Shown: positions 53,195 to 63,103, numbered from the stretch's first letter. The stretch is 64,000 bases of DNA from Parasphingorhabdus sp. (GCA_030373505.1 JAUCYS010000002.1:124001-188000); one strand, 5' to 3'. Program-made: numbers and translations. The notes: generated by a model not told the origin, from the letters alone.

Positions 53195-54592
53195 ATGACA
53201 TTATCCCGAAGAGATTTCATGCGGTCCGCGCAAGCGGTTGGCCTCTTCTATGCATCGCTGTCGCTGACCGGATGCGCCAGCGCCCGCAGCGCCAATCGCT
53301 CGTTCCGCCTGATCCCCGATCCGGCCAGGCGGCTCGATCTGCCGGAAGGCTTTTCCTACACATTGGTCAGCGAGACCGGCGGCACCATGTCCGACGGATT
53401 TTTCCGTCCCGGCCGCCCCGACGGCATGGCCTGTTTCGCCCATCCCGACAGCGCCGACAAATGCATATTGATGCGCAATCACGAAAACTGGAAGAATACC
53501 CCCACCGGCAGCCCCTTCGGCAAGGGCGCCGAACTGCTCGACCGCGTGTCGGACAGCCAGCTCTATGACCGCAAGGTCGACGGCTCGCCCTTTTTCGGCG
53601 GGGTCACCAAGCTGGTCTACGACCTGAAGCACAAGAAGATGGAGCGGGATTTTCTCGTCCTCACCGGCACCGCGGCCAATTGCGCCGGCGGCAGAACACC
53701 CTGGGACAGCTGGCTGAGCTGCGAGGAGGAAGTGCTCACCGCCGGCAAGGAATCCGGCAAATATCATGGCTTCGTCTTCGAAAACCCGTCCAGCGCCACT
53801 GGCCTGATCGACGCAGTGCCGCTGAAAGCCATGGGCCGTTTCGCGCATGAAGCCGCTGCCGTCGATCCCGAAAGCGGCATTGTCTATATGACCGAGGATG
53901 ATCGCAGCGGCCTGATCTATCGCTTCATCCCGGCTGTGCGGGGCGATCTCGCCAAGGGTGGGAAGCTGCAGGCGCTCGCCATCAGGGGCTGGAAATCGGC
54001 GCTCACCAACAACTGGCCGGAAGACTGGGGCGGCGGCGGGGCAGGACGCATCCAGCAGGGCCAGCAATTTGAAATCGACTGGATCGATCTCGACGACGTC
54101 GAATCTCCCGACGCCGATCTCGCCGAACGAGGCCATGCGGCGGGCGCGGCCTATTTCTGTCGCGGCGAAGGCATGGACTACGGCCTCCGTCCCGGCAGCA
54201 CCAGCGGCGAAATCTATTTCACCTGCACCCAGGGCGGAGCAGCCCAGACCGGTCAGGTGTGGAGCTATGCGCCCGACCAGTCGGACCAGGCCACCGGCAC
54301 GCTGACCCTGCTCTACGAATCCACCAGCGCCGACACGCTCGACCTGTGCGACAATCTCGCGCTGGCACCATGGGGCGATCTGATCCTGTGCGAAGACGGC
54401 AGCGGCAGCAACTATCTGCGCGGCCTGACCCCGGACGGCAAAATCTACGATTTCGCCCGCAATGCCCACAAGGACGAATCCGAATTCTGCGGCGCCTGCT
54501 TCTCGCCCGACGGCACGACGCTCTTCGTCAATGTGCAGGAGCCGGGATTCACCTATGCGATCACCGGGCCGTGGGAGAGTTTGCGGGTCTGA
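53195..54592 (+). CDS. PhoX-like (DUF839) phosphatase, Tat-exported
   Basis: A 465-residue secreted protein. The N-terminus has a twin-arginine signal (SRRDFM) and a lipobox-like LTGC. The body matches the PhoX/DUF839 family: DGMACFAHP, MRNHEN, GGRTPWDSWLSCEEE with the metal-binding Cys/Glu group, FAHEAAAVDPESGIVYMTEDDRSG (in pieces), EGMDYG and LCDNLALAPWGDLILCED. PhoX enzymes are Ca/Fe-dependent alkaline phosphatases; this one is shorter than typical PhoX, so substrate range is open. Confidence 0.85.
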   Translation: MTLSRRDFMRSAQAVGLFYASLSLTGCASARSANRSFRLIPDPARRLDLPEGFSYTLVSETGGTMSDGFFRPGRPDGMACFAHPDSADKCILMRNHENWKNTPTGSPFGKGAELLDRVSDSQLYDRKVDGSPFFGGVTKLVYDLKHKKMERDFLVLTGTAANCAGGRTPWDSWLSCEEEVLTAGKESGKYHGFVFENPSSATGLIDAVPLKAMGRFAHEAAAVDPESGIVYMTEDDRSGLIYRFIPAVRGDLAKGGKLQALAIRGWKSALTNNWPEDWGGGGAGRIQQGQQFEIDWIDLDDVESPDADLAERGHAAGAAYFCRGEGMDYGLRPGSTSGEIYFTCTQGGAAQTGQVWSYAPDQSDQATGTLTLLYESTSADTLDLCDNLALAPWGDLILCEDGSGSNYLRGLTPDGKIYDFARNAHKDESEFCGACFSPDGTTLFVNVQEPGFTYAITGPWESLRV

Positions 54593-54609
54593 TATTGACG
54601 ATAATTCCC

Positions 54610-55281
54610 TCAGCCCCCTTCTTGAGGCAAAACCGTAGGAAGGGGGGTGGAACGCTTTACTCGCTTGTCCCTTTTTCTGTATTCACTCTGATATTTTCGC
54701 CGCTGCGTGGTGATTTCGTAAAGAACGATGCCGGACGATGTGCCAAGGTTAAGGCTTTCGATCATCCCGAACATCGGTATCGCAACGCACATATCACTTC
54801 TCTGGACTGCCAAGTCGCTTATCCCGCGCTTTTCATTGCCAAACCAGACTGCAAGTTTTGCGTGTTCGGTAAACTCTCCTTCATGAAGATAGACGTTGGT
54901 CATACCCTTCACATGAGGCGAGGTAACGATCGAATGAAAGTTTTTCCGCTCCAAATGGTCAAGACAGTCTTCGGTCGTATCAAACCGCTTTACGAAGCTC
55001 CATTTTACCGCCGAAACCGATGTTTTGGACAGTGACTTTCGCTCTCTCATGTCCTGCCAATCATCAGGCAATGCCTTCCGAGGGTCGACGATATAAACCT
55101 TCTCGACACCGAGCGCGTTTACATTCCGAATGACAGTGCCAATGTTCTTGATATCCGAAGGATCCTCGATCACGGCAATCAAGTTCTTGCAGACAAAGGG
55201 TTTGATCGCTTTGGCACGGGCACGAACGGTTGCTTTGGAACGTTTCTTCGTGTCGGCCTTATCTTCTCCGGCTTCGCTCAT
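54610..55281 (-). CDS. TrmH/SpoU family RNA 2'-O-methyltransferase
   Basis: SPOUT-class methyltransferase of 223 residues. Trefoil-knot motifs are NIGTVIRNVNALGVEKVYIVDP, LAVWFGNEKRGIS and MFGMIESLNLGTSSGIVLYEI (in pieces), which form the SAM site. The N-terminus and the KRDKRVKRST end are basic. Target RNA is unknown. It ends only 18 nt from the convergent PhoX-like gene and starts at the stop of the acyl-CoA dehydrogenase gene. Confidence 0.9.
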   Translation of the reverse strand: MSEAGEDKADTKKRSKATVRARAKAIKPFVCKNLIAVIEDPSDIKNIGTVIRNVNALGVEKVYIVDPRKALPDDWQDMRERKSLSKTSVSAVKWSFVKRFDTTEDCLDHLERKNFHSIVTSPHVKGMTNVYLHEGEFTEHAKLAVWFGNEKRGISDLAVQRSDMCVAIPMFGMIESLNLGTSSGIVLYEITTQRRKYQSEYRKRDKRVKRSTPLPTVLPQEGG

Positions 55282-56445
55282 CTATCCAGCCCCAATCAAC
55301 TCCCGCCCGATCAGCATCCGGCGAATCTCGTTGGTCCCCGCGCCAATGTCGAGCAGCTTGCTGTCGCGCCAGTAGCGCTCGACCGGCCAGTCGGTGGTAT
55401 AGCCCGCCCCGCCCAGCGCCTGGACCGACTCTTCCGCCACCCGCACGCTGTTCTCGCTCGCCAGCATCACTGCACCTGCTGCGTCGAAGCGGGTGGTCTG
55501 GCCGGCGTCGCAGGCCTTGTTGACATTATAGACATAGCTGCGGGCGCTGTTCAGGCGGACATACATGTCGGCGATCTTGCCCTGCATCAGCTGGAACGTG
55601 CCGATCGGCTTGCCGAACTGCTTGCGCTCGCGGACATAGGGGATGACCGTGTCGAGACAGGCCTGCATCAGGCCCAGCGGAATCGCCGCCAGCACCGCGC
55701 GTTCGTAATCCAGCCCGCTCATCAGCACGCCGACACCGCCGTTCAGCGGGCCCATGACATTTTCCTCCGGGACTTCGCAATCGTCGAATACCAGTTCAGC
55801 GGTCGGGCTGCCCTTCATCCCGACCTTCTCGATCTTCTGGCCGATCGAGAAACCCTTCATGCCTTTCTCGATCAGGAAAGCGGTAATCCCGCCGGAACCG
55901 GCCTCGGGCCGGGTTTTGGCATAGACCACCAGCGTATCGGCATCGGTCGAATTGGTGATCCAGAATTTGGTGCCGTTGAGCACATAGCCGCCCTGCACCG
56001 CTTCGGCCTTGAGCTTCATCGAAACCACATCCGAACCGGCCCCGGCCTCCGACATCGCCAGCGACCCGACATGCTCGCCCGAGATCAGCTTCGGCAGATA
56101 TTTCGCTTTCTGCTCGGCATTGGCCCAGCGGCGGATCTGGTTGACGCACAGATTGCTGTGCGCGCCATAGCTCAGCCCCAGCGCCGCGCTGCCCCGGCTG
56201 ACTTCCTCGACCGCGATCGCATGTTCCAGATAGCCGAGCCCGAGCCCGCCGTCTTCTTCGTCCACGGTGATCCCGTGCAGGCCGAGATCGCCCATCTGCG
56301 TCCACAATTCGCGCGGAAACCAGTCCTCGCGATCCATCTTCTGCGCCAGCGGCATGATCTTTTCCTCGGCAAAGCGCCGGGTGGTGTCGCGGATCTGGTC
56401 GGCCATTTCGCCAAGCTGGAAATCAAATTGTGGAGTGGCAATCAT
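55282..56445 (-). CDS. isovaleryl-CoA dehydrogenase
   Basis: FAD enzyme of leucine breakdown, 387 residues. The isovaleryl-CoA dehydrogenase type is indicated by ALGLSYGAHSNLCVNQI and the catalytic Glu in MSGLDYERAVLAAIPLG; further acyl-CoA dehydrogenase signatures are AMSEAGAGSDVVSM, FWITNSTDADTLVVYAKT and YWRDSKLLDIGAGTNEIRRM (in pieces). Other genes of the pathway (liuB-E) are not adjacent, so specificity is by motif only. Confidence 0.87.
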   Translation of the reverse strand: MIATPQFDFQLGEMADQIRDTTRRFAEEKIMPLAQKMDREDWFPRELWTQMGDLGLHGITVDEEDGGLGLGYLEHAIAVEEVSRGSAALGLSYGAHSNLCVNQIRRWANAEQKAKYLPKLISGEHVGSLAMSEAGAGSDVVSMKLKAEAVQGGYVLNGTKFWITNSTDADTLVVYAKTRPEAGSGGITAFLIEKGMKGFSIGQKIEKVGMKGSPTAELVFDDCEVPEENVMGPLNGGVGVLMSGLDYERAVLAAIPLGLMQACLDTVIPYVRERKQFGKPIGTFQLMQGKIADMYVRLNSARSYVYNVNKACDAGQTTRFDAAGAVMLASENSVRVAEESVQALGGAGYTTDWPVERYWRDSKLLDIGAGTNEIRRMLIGRELIGAG

Positions 56446-56607
56446 TTCTGGTCCTTTGCGTATCTGCTGATCGTGTAGCAGAATATCCGCTGTTTTCTAG
56501 AGCTTGTTCCCCTGCGAAGGGCGCAGGCGACGAAAGCTTCCCCAAAGCTTTCTCAAAGCCGAGCGGTCCATCTCCTGCCCTCGCGTCAAGAACACAGGCC
56601 GGGAGAT

Positions 56608-56630
56608 GGATCCCCGCCTACGCGGGGAAA
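56608..56630 (-). repeat. palindrome family C, copy 4
   Basis: GGATCCCCGCCTACGCGGGG, a reverse-orientation copy of the palindrome that brackets the GIY-YIG gene, located in the gap before pyrD. Confidence 0.75.
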
Positions 56631-56678
56631 CAGGCGTTTTGCATTGCCCAATATTCCGTCCAATGCCATAGCCCGGCC

Positions 56679-57716
56679 ATGCTCTACAATCTCGCCAAAC
56701 CCTTCATCTTCAAGCTCGAAGCCGAACGCGCCCACGGCCTGACCATCGCCGGCCTGAAGACCCTGCCAATGGGGCCTGCCCCCAAATCCGATCCGGTACT
56801 GGCGACCACAGTCGCCGGGCTCGACTTTGTCAATCCGATCGGCATGGCCCCCGGCTTCGACAAGAATGGCGAGGTGCCCGATGCGCTGATCCGCATGGGC
56901 TTCGGCTATGCCGAGGTCGGCACGCTGACGCCGCTGCCGCAGGCCGGCAATCCCAAACCGCGCATCTTCCGGCTGGTCGAGGACAAGGCGGTGATCAACC
57001 GGCTCGGCTTCAACAATCAGGGCCAGCAGGACGCCCTCCCCCGTCTCGCACGCATGCGCCCCCGCATGGGCAAGGGCGTGCTCGGCATCAATATCGGCGC
57101 CAACAAGGACAGCAGCGACCGGATCGCCGACTATGTCACCGGCGCAAAGAATATGGCACCGCTGGCCGACTATCTCACCGTCAATATCAGCTCCCCCAAC
57201 ACCCCGGGCCTGCGCGCGCTGCAGGACAAGGGCGCGCTGGCCGAACTGCTCGCCGCAGTGATGGACGCGATGGGCCAGTCGAAAACCCCGGTCTTCCTGA
57301 AAGTCGCCCCCGATCTCGAACCCGCCGATATCGATGATATTGTCGATGTCGCACCGGCACAGAAAATCGCCGCGCTGATCATATCCAACACCACCATCTC
57401 CCGACCCGATCTGCTCTCGCGCAACCGGACCGAAACCGGTGGCCTCTCCGGCGCGCCGCTAAAGGATCTCGCGCTGCAAAGGCTGAAGGATTTCCGGACG
57501 GCCAGCGGCGGCAGCATCCCGCTGATCGGTGTCGGCGGCATCGCCACCGCGGAGGATGCCTATGAACGCATCCGCGCCGGCGCCTCGCTGGTCCAGCTTT
57601 ATACGGCGATGATCTACGAAGGCCCGACCATCGCCGCGACCATGGCCTGCCAGCTCGCCAAATTGCTCAAGCGCGACGGGTTCAAAAATGTCGCCGAGGC
57701 TGTCGGCACCGCCTAG
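56679..57716 (+). CDS. pyrD: dihydroorotate dehydrogenase (quinone), class 2
   Basis: Membrane-associated FMN enzyme of pyrimidine synthesis that reduces quinone. The 345 residues from ATG 56679 have the class 2 N-terminal helix (YNLAKPFIFKLEAERAH), GMAPGFDKNGEVPDAL, EVGTLTPLPQAGNPKPRIFR (in pieces), NRLGFNN, the catalytic Ser in VNISSPNTPGLR and FLKVAPDL. Converges on the gamma-glutamyltransferase gene 9 nt away. Confidence 0.97.
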   Translation: MLYNLAKPFIFKLEAERAHGLTIAGLKTLPMGPAPKSDPVLATTVAGLDFVNPIGMAPGFDKNGEVPDALIRMGFGYAEVGTLTPLPQAGNPKPRIFRLVEDKAVINRLGFNNQGQQDALPRLARMRPRMGKGVLGINIGANKDSSDRIADYVTGAKNMAPLADYLTVNISSPNTPGLRALQDKGALAELLAAVMDAMGQSKTPVFLKVAPDLEPADIDDIVDVAPAQKIAALIISNTTISRPDLLSRNRTETGGLSGAPLKDLALQRLKDFRTASGGSIPLIGVGGIATAEDAYERIRAGASLVQLYTAMIYEGPTIAATMACQLAKLLKRDGFKNVAEAVGTA

Positions 57717-57725
57717 CTTGCCCGG

Positions 57726-59459
57726 CTAGTCGCCGGTCCCGACCAGCACCACGCCCTCGCGGCGCGGATCAAAGCCACCGTCAACCTTGCCATCGCGGAT
57801 CATCACCGCATGCACGCCGCTGTCCTCGCCCTGGCCCGGCTTGAGATCGATCCCGCGCTCGGCCAGACCTGCCACAACGCCAGGTTCGAACTCGTCCACT
57901 TCGCCGCCAATGGCCGCGCCCCGCGCCACCAGATTGGGCAGCGCCAGCGCCTGCTGCATCGACAGGCCCCAGTCGATCGTGCCAACCAGCGACTTGGCGA
58001 CATAGGCCAGAATAGAATTGCCGCCCGCAGACCCGATCGCGCCGGCAAACTTGCCGTCACGGTCGAGCAATATCGTCGGTGTCATCGACGAGCGCGGCCG
58101 CTTGCCCGGTGCCACCGCATTGGCGGCGGGATGGCCATCGGCATCGGTCGGGCTGAACGAGAAATCGGTCAGCTGGTTGTTGAGAAAGAAACCGTCGACC
58201 ATCCGGCCGGTGCCGAAAATCGATTCGACGGTTGTGGTGATCGACACCACATTGCCCTGCGCATCACGAACAATGAAATGCGAGGTTCCTGCCGGCTCCA
58301 TCGTATGGTCGGCCCCCGCCTGCACCGCGCCCGGAGGGGTACCCGCCTTGGGCGGAGCGGAAGCGGTAACACCGATCAGCGCCGCCCGCTTGGCGACATA
58401 GGCCGGGTCCAGCAATCCCTGCACCGGCACCGAAACAAAGGCGGGATCGCCGACATATTGGTCGCGGTCGGCATACATCAACCGGCTCGCCTCGGCGAAC
58501 AGGAACCATGCCTGCGGATCACTCGGGCCGCGCGTCGCGATATCGGTCTTCTCCAGCATCGCCAGCAATTGCAGCAGGCCGACGCCGCTCGACGGCGGTG
58601 GCGGCACGCAGACCCGATAGGCGCGATAGGGATTGCAAACGGCCTCCCGCTTGACCGGCCGGTAACCGGCCAGATCGGCCATGGTCATCCGGCCCTCGAG
58701 CGGCGCGGAGCGCGTCTTGGCGACAATCTTCGCTGCCGTCGACCCGGTATAAAGCGCAGCCGGGCCATTGGCCGCGAGCCGCTTCAGAAACGCCGCATAT
58801 TCGGGATTTTTCAGCCGGTCGCCGATCGCCAGCCTTTTGCCATTGGCATCGCTGAAATAAGCGGCGGCGTCCGGCATTTCCAGCTGCGGAAAGCCCTTCG
58901 TCAGAAAACGTCCCAGCCGCGGGCTGATCACAAAGCCTTCTTCTGCGGTCCGCTCCGCCGCTCCGAACAGGCTGCTCCACTCGAGCGCGCCATGCTCCTC
59001 ATGCACCAGCGCCAGCATCGCCACCGCGCCCGGCACGCCGGTCGCCCGGCCGCTGGTCACCGCTTCGCGATAGCCGAGCGGCTCGCCGTCGGGCGCCAGA
59101 AACATCGTCGGGCTGGCCTGCGCCGGGGCGGTTTCGCGCCCGTCATAAACGGTCAGCTTGCCCGAGGCGCCGTCATAATAAGTCAGGAACGCCCCGCCAC
59201 CGACGCCGGAACTTTGTGGCTCGACCAGCGACAGCATCGCCTGCACCGCAATAGCCGCGTCGATCGCGCTGCCGCCGCGCGCCAGCACATCCTGCCCCGC
59301 CTTCGCCGCCAGCGGATTGGCGGCGATCACGAACGGTTCGGCCTTCCGGGCAACGGCAGTCTCCGGCGCGGAAACACCGGCCGGTTCGGACAGGCCGGTC
59401 TGGGTACAGGAAGCGGTGAGCAGCGCTGCCACGGCAGCGACGAGACGGGATATTTTCAT
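57726..59459 (-). CDS. ggt: gamma-glutamyltransferase
   Basis: Periplasmic N-terminal nucleophile hydrolase that removes or transfers the gamma-glutamyl group of glutathione. The 577 residues begin with a lipoprotein signal ending LLTASC. Motifs are GGSAIDAAIAVQAMLSLVEPQSSGVGGGAF (in pieces), DGRETAP, the nucleophile Thr in EPAGTSHFIVRDAQGNVVS, and PRSSMTPTI. ATG 59459 is chosen for its signal peptide. The fold and autoprocessing site are intact. Confidence 0.93.
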   Translation of the reverse strand: MKISRLVAAVAALLTASCTQTGLSEPAGVSAPETAVARKAEPFVIAANPLAAKAGQDVLARGGSAIDAAIAVQAMLSLVEPQSSGVGGGAFLTYYDGASGKLTVYDGRETAPAQASPTMFLAPDGEPLGYREAVTSGRATGVPGAVAMLALVHEEHGALEWSSLFGAAERTAEEGFVISPRLGRFLTKGFPQLEMPDAAAYFSDANGKRLAIGDRLKNPEYAAFLKRLAANGPAALYTGSTAAKIVAKTRSAPLEGRMTMADLAGYRPVKREAVCNPYRAYRVCVPPPPSSGVGLLQLLAMLEKTDIATRGPSDPQAWFLFAEASRLMYADRDQYVGDPAFVSVPVQGLLDPAYVAKRAALIGVTASAPPKAGTPPGAVQAGADHTMEPAGTSHFIVRDAQGNVVSITTTVESIFGTGRMVDGFFLNNQLTDFSFSPTDADGHPAANAVAPGKRPRSSMTPTILLDRDGKFAGAIGSAGGNSILAYVAKSLVGTIDWGLSMQQALALPNLVARGAAIGGEVDEFEPGVVAGLAERGIDLKPGQGEDSGVHAVMIRDGKVDGGFDPRREGVVLVGTGD

Positions 59460-59622
59460 ATGGGACAAGGCTATAGACCAGGTCGAACCGCGATGTCCAT
59501 TGGCAGTGATTGCACCGCCGCGACGCCGCCAACCGGTTTCCCTGTTTACCAAAATAATTGCCCGCTCCACCGATCCGCGCTAGTCCGGTCGCCAATCATC
59601 CAGCCCGGCACGACGCCGGCGC

Positions 59623-61464
59623 ATGAGCGAGAGGAAGCACCGCGTGGCCCGGAAAAAGGCAAAAAACCGTTATCTCGAAATCGACCAATATCAGAACCTC
59701 GTGTCGATGTTCTTCGACCGCGCCCGCCAGGGCGGCGACAAGCCCTTCCTGCACGCCAAGGTCGATGGCGCCTGGCAGGCGACCAGCTGGAACGAGGCCG
59801 CCCGCCAGGTCGCGGCGCTCGCCAAATCGCTGCAACGCATCGGCCTGAAAAAGGGCGACCGGGTGATGCTGGTCTCGGAAAACCGTCCCGAATGGTGCAT
59901 CGCCGATCTCGGCATCATGGCCGCCGGCTGCATCACGGTGCCGACCTACACCACCAACACCCCGTCCGATCACCAGCATATTCTCGACAATAGCGGCGCC
60001 CATGCGGTGATCGTCTCCGACAGCAGGCTCGCCAAGAACCTGCTGCCCTCGGTGATCAGCTCCTCGGATGCCAATATCATCATCGGCATCGCCGACCTGC
60101 GCATCGGCCAGTCCGGCGATTTCGATCTCTACCGCTGGGCGGATCTGGTCCAGGGCAGCGATGCGGATGTCACCGAAGTGACCGAACAGGCCGCCGGCAT
60201 CACCCGCGACGAGACCGCCTGCATCATCTACACCAGCGGCACCGGCGGCAAGCCGCGCGGCGTGATGCAGCATCATGGCGCGATTCTGCACAATACCAAG
60301 GGCCCGGCCGAGGTAATCGAGACCGATTTCGGCTGGGACGAGGAAGTCTTTCTCTCCTTCCTGCCGCTCAGCCATGCCTATGAGCACAGCGCCGGCCAGT
60401 TCTTCCCGATGGGCATCGGCGCGCAAATCTATTATTCCGAAGGGCTGGAAAAGCTCGCCTCGAATATCGAGGAAGTCCGCCCGACGATCATGGTCGTCGT
60501 CCCGCGCCTGTTCGAGGTGCTCCGCGCCCGGCTGATCAAGACCGTCCAGAAACAGGGCAAGATGCCCAATTATCTGCTCGGCAAGGCGCTGGCGATCGGC
60601 GAGCGCGAGGCCGAGGGCAAGGGCCGCAAACGCGACAAGCTGATGGACCTGTTCCTCGACCGCACCCTGCGCCCCAAGGTTCAGCAGCGCTTCGGCGGCC
60701 GGATCAAGGCGATGGTCTCCGGCGGCGCCCCGCTCAACCCGGAAATCGGCACTTTCTTCCAGTCGCTCGGCCTGACTCTGCTGCAGGGCTATGGCCAGAC
60801 CGAATCCGGCCCGATCATCGCCTGCAACCGCCCGCGCACCGGCCTCAAGATGGACACGGTCGGCCCGCCGATGATCGATACCGAGGTGAAGATCGCCGAG
60901 GACGGCGAGATCCTGGTCCGCGGCGAGCTGGTCATGCACGGCTACTGGCGCAACCAGGAGGAAACCGACAAGGTGCTCAAGGACGGCTGGCTGCACACCG
61001 GCGATATCGGCCATATCGACGAGGCCGGCCGGATCGCGATCACCGACCGCAAGAAGGACCTGATCGTCAACGACAAGGGCGACAATGTCGCGCCGCAAAA
61101 GGTCGAGGGCATGCTCACCCTGCAGCCGGAAATCCTGCAGGCGATGATCACCGGCGACCGCAAGCCCTATATGGTCGGCCTGATCGTCCCCGACCCCGAA
61201 TGGGCGCTGGAATGGTCGCGCGAGCAGGGCGTGGACTATGACTTTATCGAACTGCAGGACAACCCGGCCTTCAAGACCGCCGTCCGCGAAGCGATCGACC
61301 GGGTCAACCAGGACCTGTCCGTCATCGAAAAAGTCCGCCGCTTCGCCTTTGCCGACGAGCCCTTTGCGATCGAGAATGAAGAGCTGACCCCGAGCATGAA
61401 GATAAGGCGGCATGTGATTAGGGAGCGGTATTTGGAGCGGATGGATGCGTTGTATGGGAAGTGA
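59623..61464 (+). CDS. long-chain fatty acid-CoA ligase (AMP-forming)
   Basis: Adenylate-forming enzyme of 613 residues. Signatures are the P-loop YTSGTGGKPRGVM, LPLSHAYEH, LQGYGQTESGPI, WLHTGDIGHID and DRKKDLIVNDKGDNVAPQKVE (in pieces) with the catalytic Lys region. Length and the N-terminal extension fit the FadD15-like long-chain group. Stands alone; substrate chain length is inference. Confidence 0.92.
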   Translation: MSERKHRVARKKAKNRYLEIDQYQNLVSMFFDRARQGGDKPFLHAKVDGAWQATSWNEAARQVAALAKSLQRIGLKKGDRVMLVSENRPEWCIADLGIMAAGCITVPTYTTNTPSDHQHILDNSGAHAVIVSDSRLAKNLLPSVISSSDANIIIGIADLRIGQSGDFDLYRWADLVQGSDADVTEVTEQAAGITRDETACIIYTSGTGGKPRGVMQHHGAILHNTKGPAEVIETDFGWDEEVFLSFLPLSHAYEHSAGQFFPMGIGAQIYYSEGLEKLASNIEEVRPTIMVVVPRLFEVLRARLIKTVQKQGKMPNYLLGKALAIGEREAEGKGRKRDKLMDLFLDRTLRPKVQQRFGGRIKAMVSGGAPLNPEIGTFFQSLGLTLLQGYGQTESGPIIACNRPRTGLKMDTVGPPMIDTEVKIAEDGEILVRGELVMHGYWRNQEETDKVLKDGWLHTGDIGHIDEAGRIAITDRKKDLIVNDKGDNVAPQKVEGMLTLQPEILQAMITGDRKPYMVGLIVPDPEWALEWSREQGVDYDFIELQDNPAFKTAVREAIDRVNQDLSVIEKVRRFAFADEPFAIENEELTPSMKIRRHVIRERYLERMDALYGK

Positions 61465-61577
61465 GAGGACCTCAAGTAAGGGTGGAATAGACAGTGATTT
61501 GGCATGTTTATTAAATCATCCGCATCATAATTAGGATGCTCCATTATCAACACGTGAATGGAACGGGTGTTAAGCGA

Positions 61578-62363
61578 TTATACTACCGCATCGGGTAATG
61601 CATCTATTTCATCTGTGAACTCTATCTTTGGTCGACGTCCAACCATATCGAACATTGCATCGCCGTATTTTTTGAACAACTCACGCACATCTTCAGCTTG
61701 AGTTGTTATAGTCGATTCTATCGAAAGGCTCAGAACTCGGAGCGTCACAATCTTTGGCATTATCTCTTTCCGATTTTTGTTATCAATGGTGATTGAGCCT
61801 ATATTGCCTTTCATTTCAGCAGGCATATTTGTTTGAAAATCTAGAATCATTGATCGATACACTTCTGTCGATTGGATAAGATTATCCATCCAGATTAATG
61901 CCTGTTGGTAGTCATTTAATATGTCAAATTGCTTGTACTTGCTCAACAAATGTAATTCTCGATAATCTAAAGACACCCGAGGCGGGTTGTGCACCGGAGG
62001 TGTATAGCGAGACCAGAAATCCTCTCCATCTCCGTAAGCATCCCTAGCTTCTTTGATGTCGTTGGAAGCATTGATGAATGCATTGCAAAGAGATGACAGT
62101 TTATAGAGTAGTGTCTCCGCAGTCGCGATTTCTTCGGTTTTCAAGGCCATTTCGGCCTTCTGATCTTCCCGACGAAATTGAGAGCGCTGCGCAAGGATGG
62201 TGATGCCACCACCGACGATAGCCCCTAGTATTGCTGCAATGAAACTGGAGTCGGTAACCAAATGCATCAGGCTTGGTTCCAAAGGATACTGCGCCGACAT
62301 CTCAGACAATTGCTGTGATATGGTGGCCAGCTGATCTGCGATCAGTATCAGTGGTTTTGACAT
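61578..62363 (-). CDS. membrane-anchored hypothetical protein
   Basis: I do not recognise this 261-residue protein. One transmembrane helix (FIAAILGAIVGGGITILAQ) near residue 40-60 is followed by a long, mainly helical cytoplasmic-looking domain with heptad-like charged stretches (RREDQKAEMALKTEEIATAE). GAGG lies 5 nt before the ATG. The gene is clearly AT-richer than its neighbours, suggesting recent acquisition. It is co-directional with the next small gene. Confidence 0.7.
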   Translation of the reverse strand: MSKPLILIADQLATISQQLSEMSAQYPLEPSLMHLVTDSSFIAAILGAIVGGGITILAQRSQFRREDQKAEMALKTEEIATAETLLYKLSSLCNAFINASNDIKEARDAYGDGEDFWSRYTPPVHNPPRVSLDYRELHLLSKYKQFDILNDYQQALIWMDNLIQSTEVYRSMILDFQTNMPAEMKGNIGSITIDNKNRKEIMPKIVTLRVLSLSIESTITTQAEDVRELFKKYGDAMFDMVGRRPKIEFTDEIDALPDAVV

Positions 62364-62415
62364 ATTATCCTCGAAGCCTGCGCGGAACCATTTATGTACC
62401 CGTATGTGACAATCA

Positions 62416-62712
62416 CTATTCCTTGATTAGCTTGCCCCAATCGTCATCGGTCTCTTCGACCACAATATTGATACCACAGAAAACTTCGTCGTCGCTTATA
62501 CGGGTGTAACTAAAAAGACGTGATCTAACCTTTCCGGAGAAGTGCGAGCGCTGTCCACCATCCATTGAGTTGTCTATTTGCACATAATCGCCGACATTTG
62601 GAAGAATAACAGATCCAGTCTTATCTGTGGCGCTAATCCCAACAATTTCGCCGTCATCTGTGGGACGCAAATCGCCCTTGGCAAGATATTGAAAGTCGAT
62701 CCCATAATTCAT
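62416..62712 (-). CDS. small hypothetical protein
   Basis: An unrecognised 98-residue acidic protein with no signal peptide or membrane segment (GDYVQIDNSMDGG, FCGINIVVEETDDDWGKL). The pattern of alternating short hydrophobic residues suggests a beta-rich domain, possibly of PilZ-like size, but no signature is present. It precedes the membrane-anchored hypothetical by 52 nt and shares its AT-rich composition. The ribosome site (AGAAAAAAG) is poor. Confidence 0.55.
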   Translation of the reverse strand: MNYGIDFQYLAKGDLRPTDDGEIVGISATDKTGSVILPNVGDYVQIDNSMDGGQRSHFSGKVRSRLFSYTRISDDEVFCGINIVVEETDDDWGKLIKE

Positions 62713-62941
62713 CTTTTTTCTCGCTGTAATTACCGATCTATATTACTTGCCGCGCACTGATTAGATATACAAGCTCATTCAAATCAGCGAATTCACAAAA
62801 TTCTGCATTACCTTTCTCACGGACACACAGTTATTCCGATGCTTAGCTAAAAATTGTGAAACGACTAGAATTACGGTGACAGTGGAATTACGGGAATTAG
62901 GCTGACAGTTTACTAAATGCACACCCCTCCCTCAAGGGAAA

Positions 62942-62991
62942 GGGTTGCGCAGACTTGGCAGCTTGCTGCCTAGTCGGAGCTGGGTGAGGGT
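62942..62991 (+). repeat. repeat family D, copy 2
   Basis: This 50-bp sequence differs at one base from 36409-36458 (core GCGCAGACTTGGCAGCTTGC). It lies in the gap 62713-63285, which holds repeats and no gene I can support. Confidence 0.85.
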
Positions 62992-63010
62992 TTACAATCC
63001 CAAAGCCTAC

Positions 63011-63103
63011 CCGTTTGTCCCGAGCCTGTCGACCCGAAGGGCGAGCTTGGCTCAACGACGCCTTGCGACGAGAGGCGTGGTTCGACAGGCTCACCATTAA
63101 CGG
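63011..63103. repeat. palindrome family B, copy 3
   Basis: GAGCCTGTCGACCCG and the inverted GGTTCGACAGGCTCACC are separated by a longer, diverged centre than in copies 1 and 2, ending in TAACGG. Confidence 0.75.

Noticed and set aside
59596-61413. 605-codon frame antisense to the acyl-CoA ligase
   Set aside because: The plus strand has all AMP-binding motifs; the minus frame is a shadow rich in Asp, His and Gly.
62866-62917. GTGACAG-containing imperfect inverted sequence resembling RAYT-type REP repeats
   Set aside because: The arms match poorly and no transposase remnant is nearby; too weak to list as an element.
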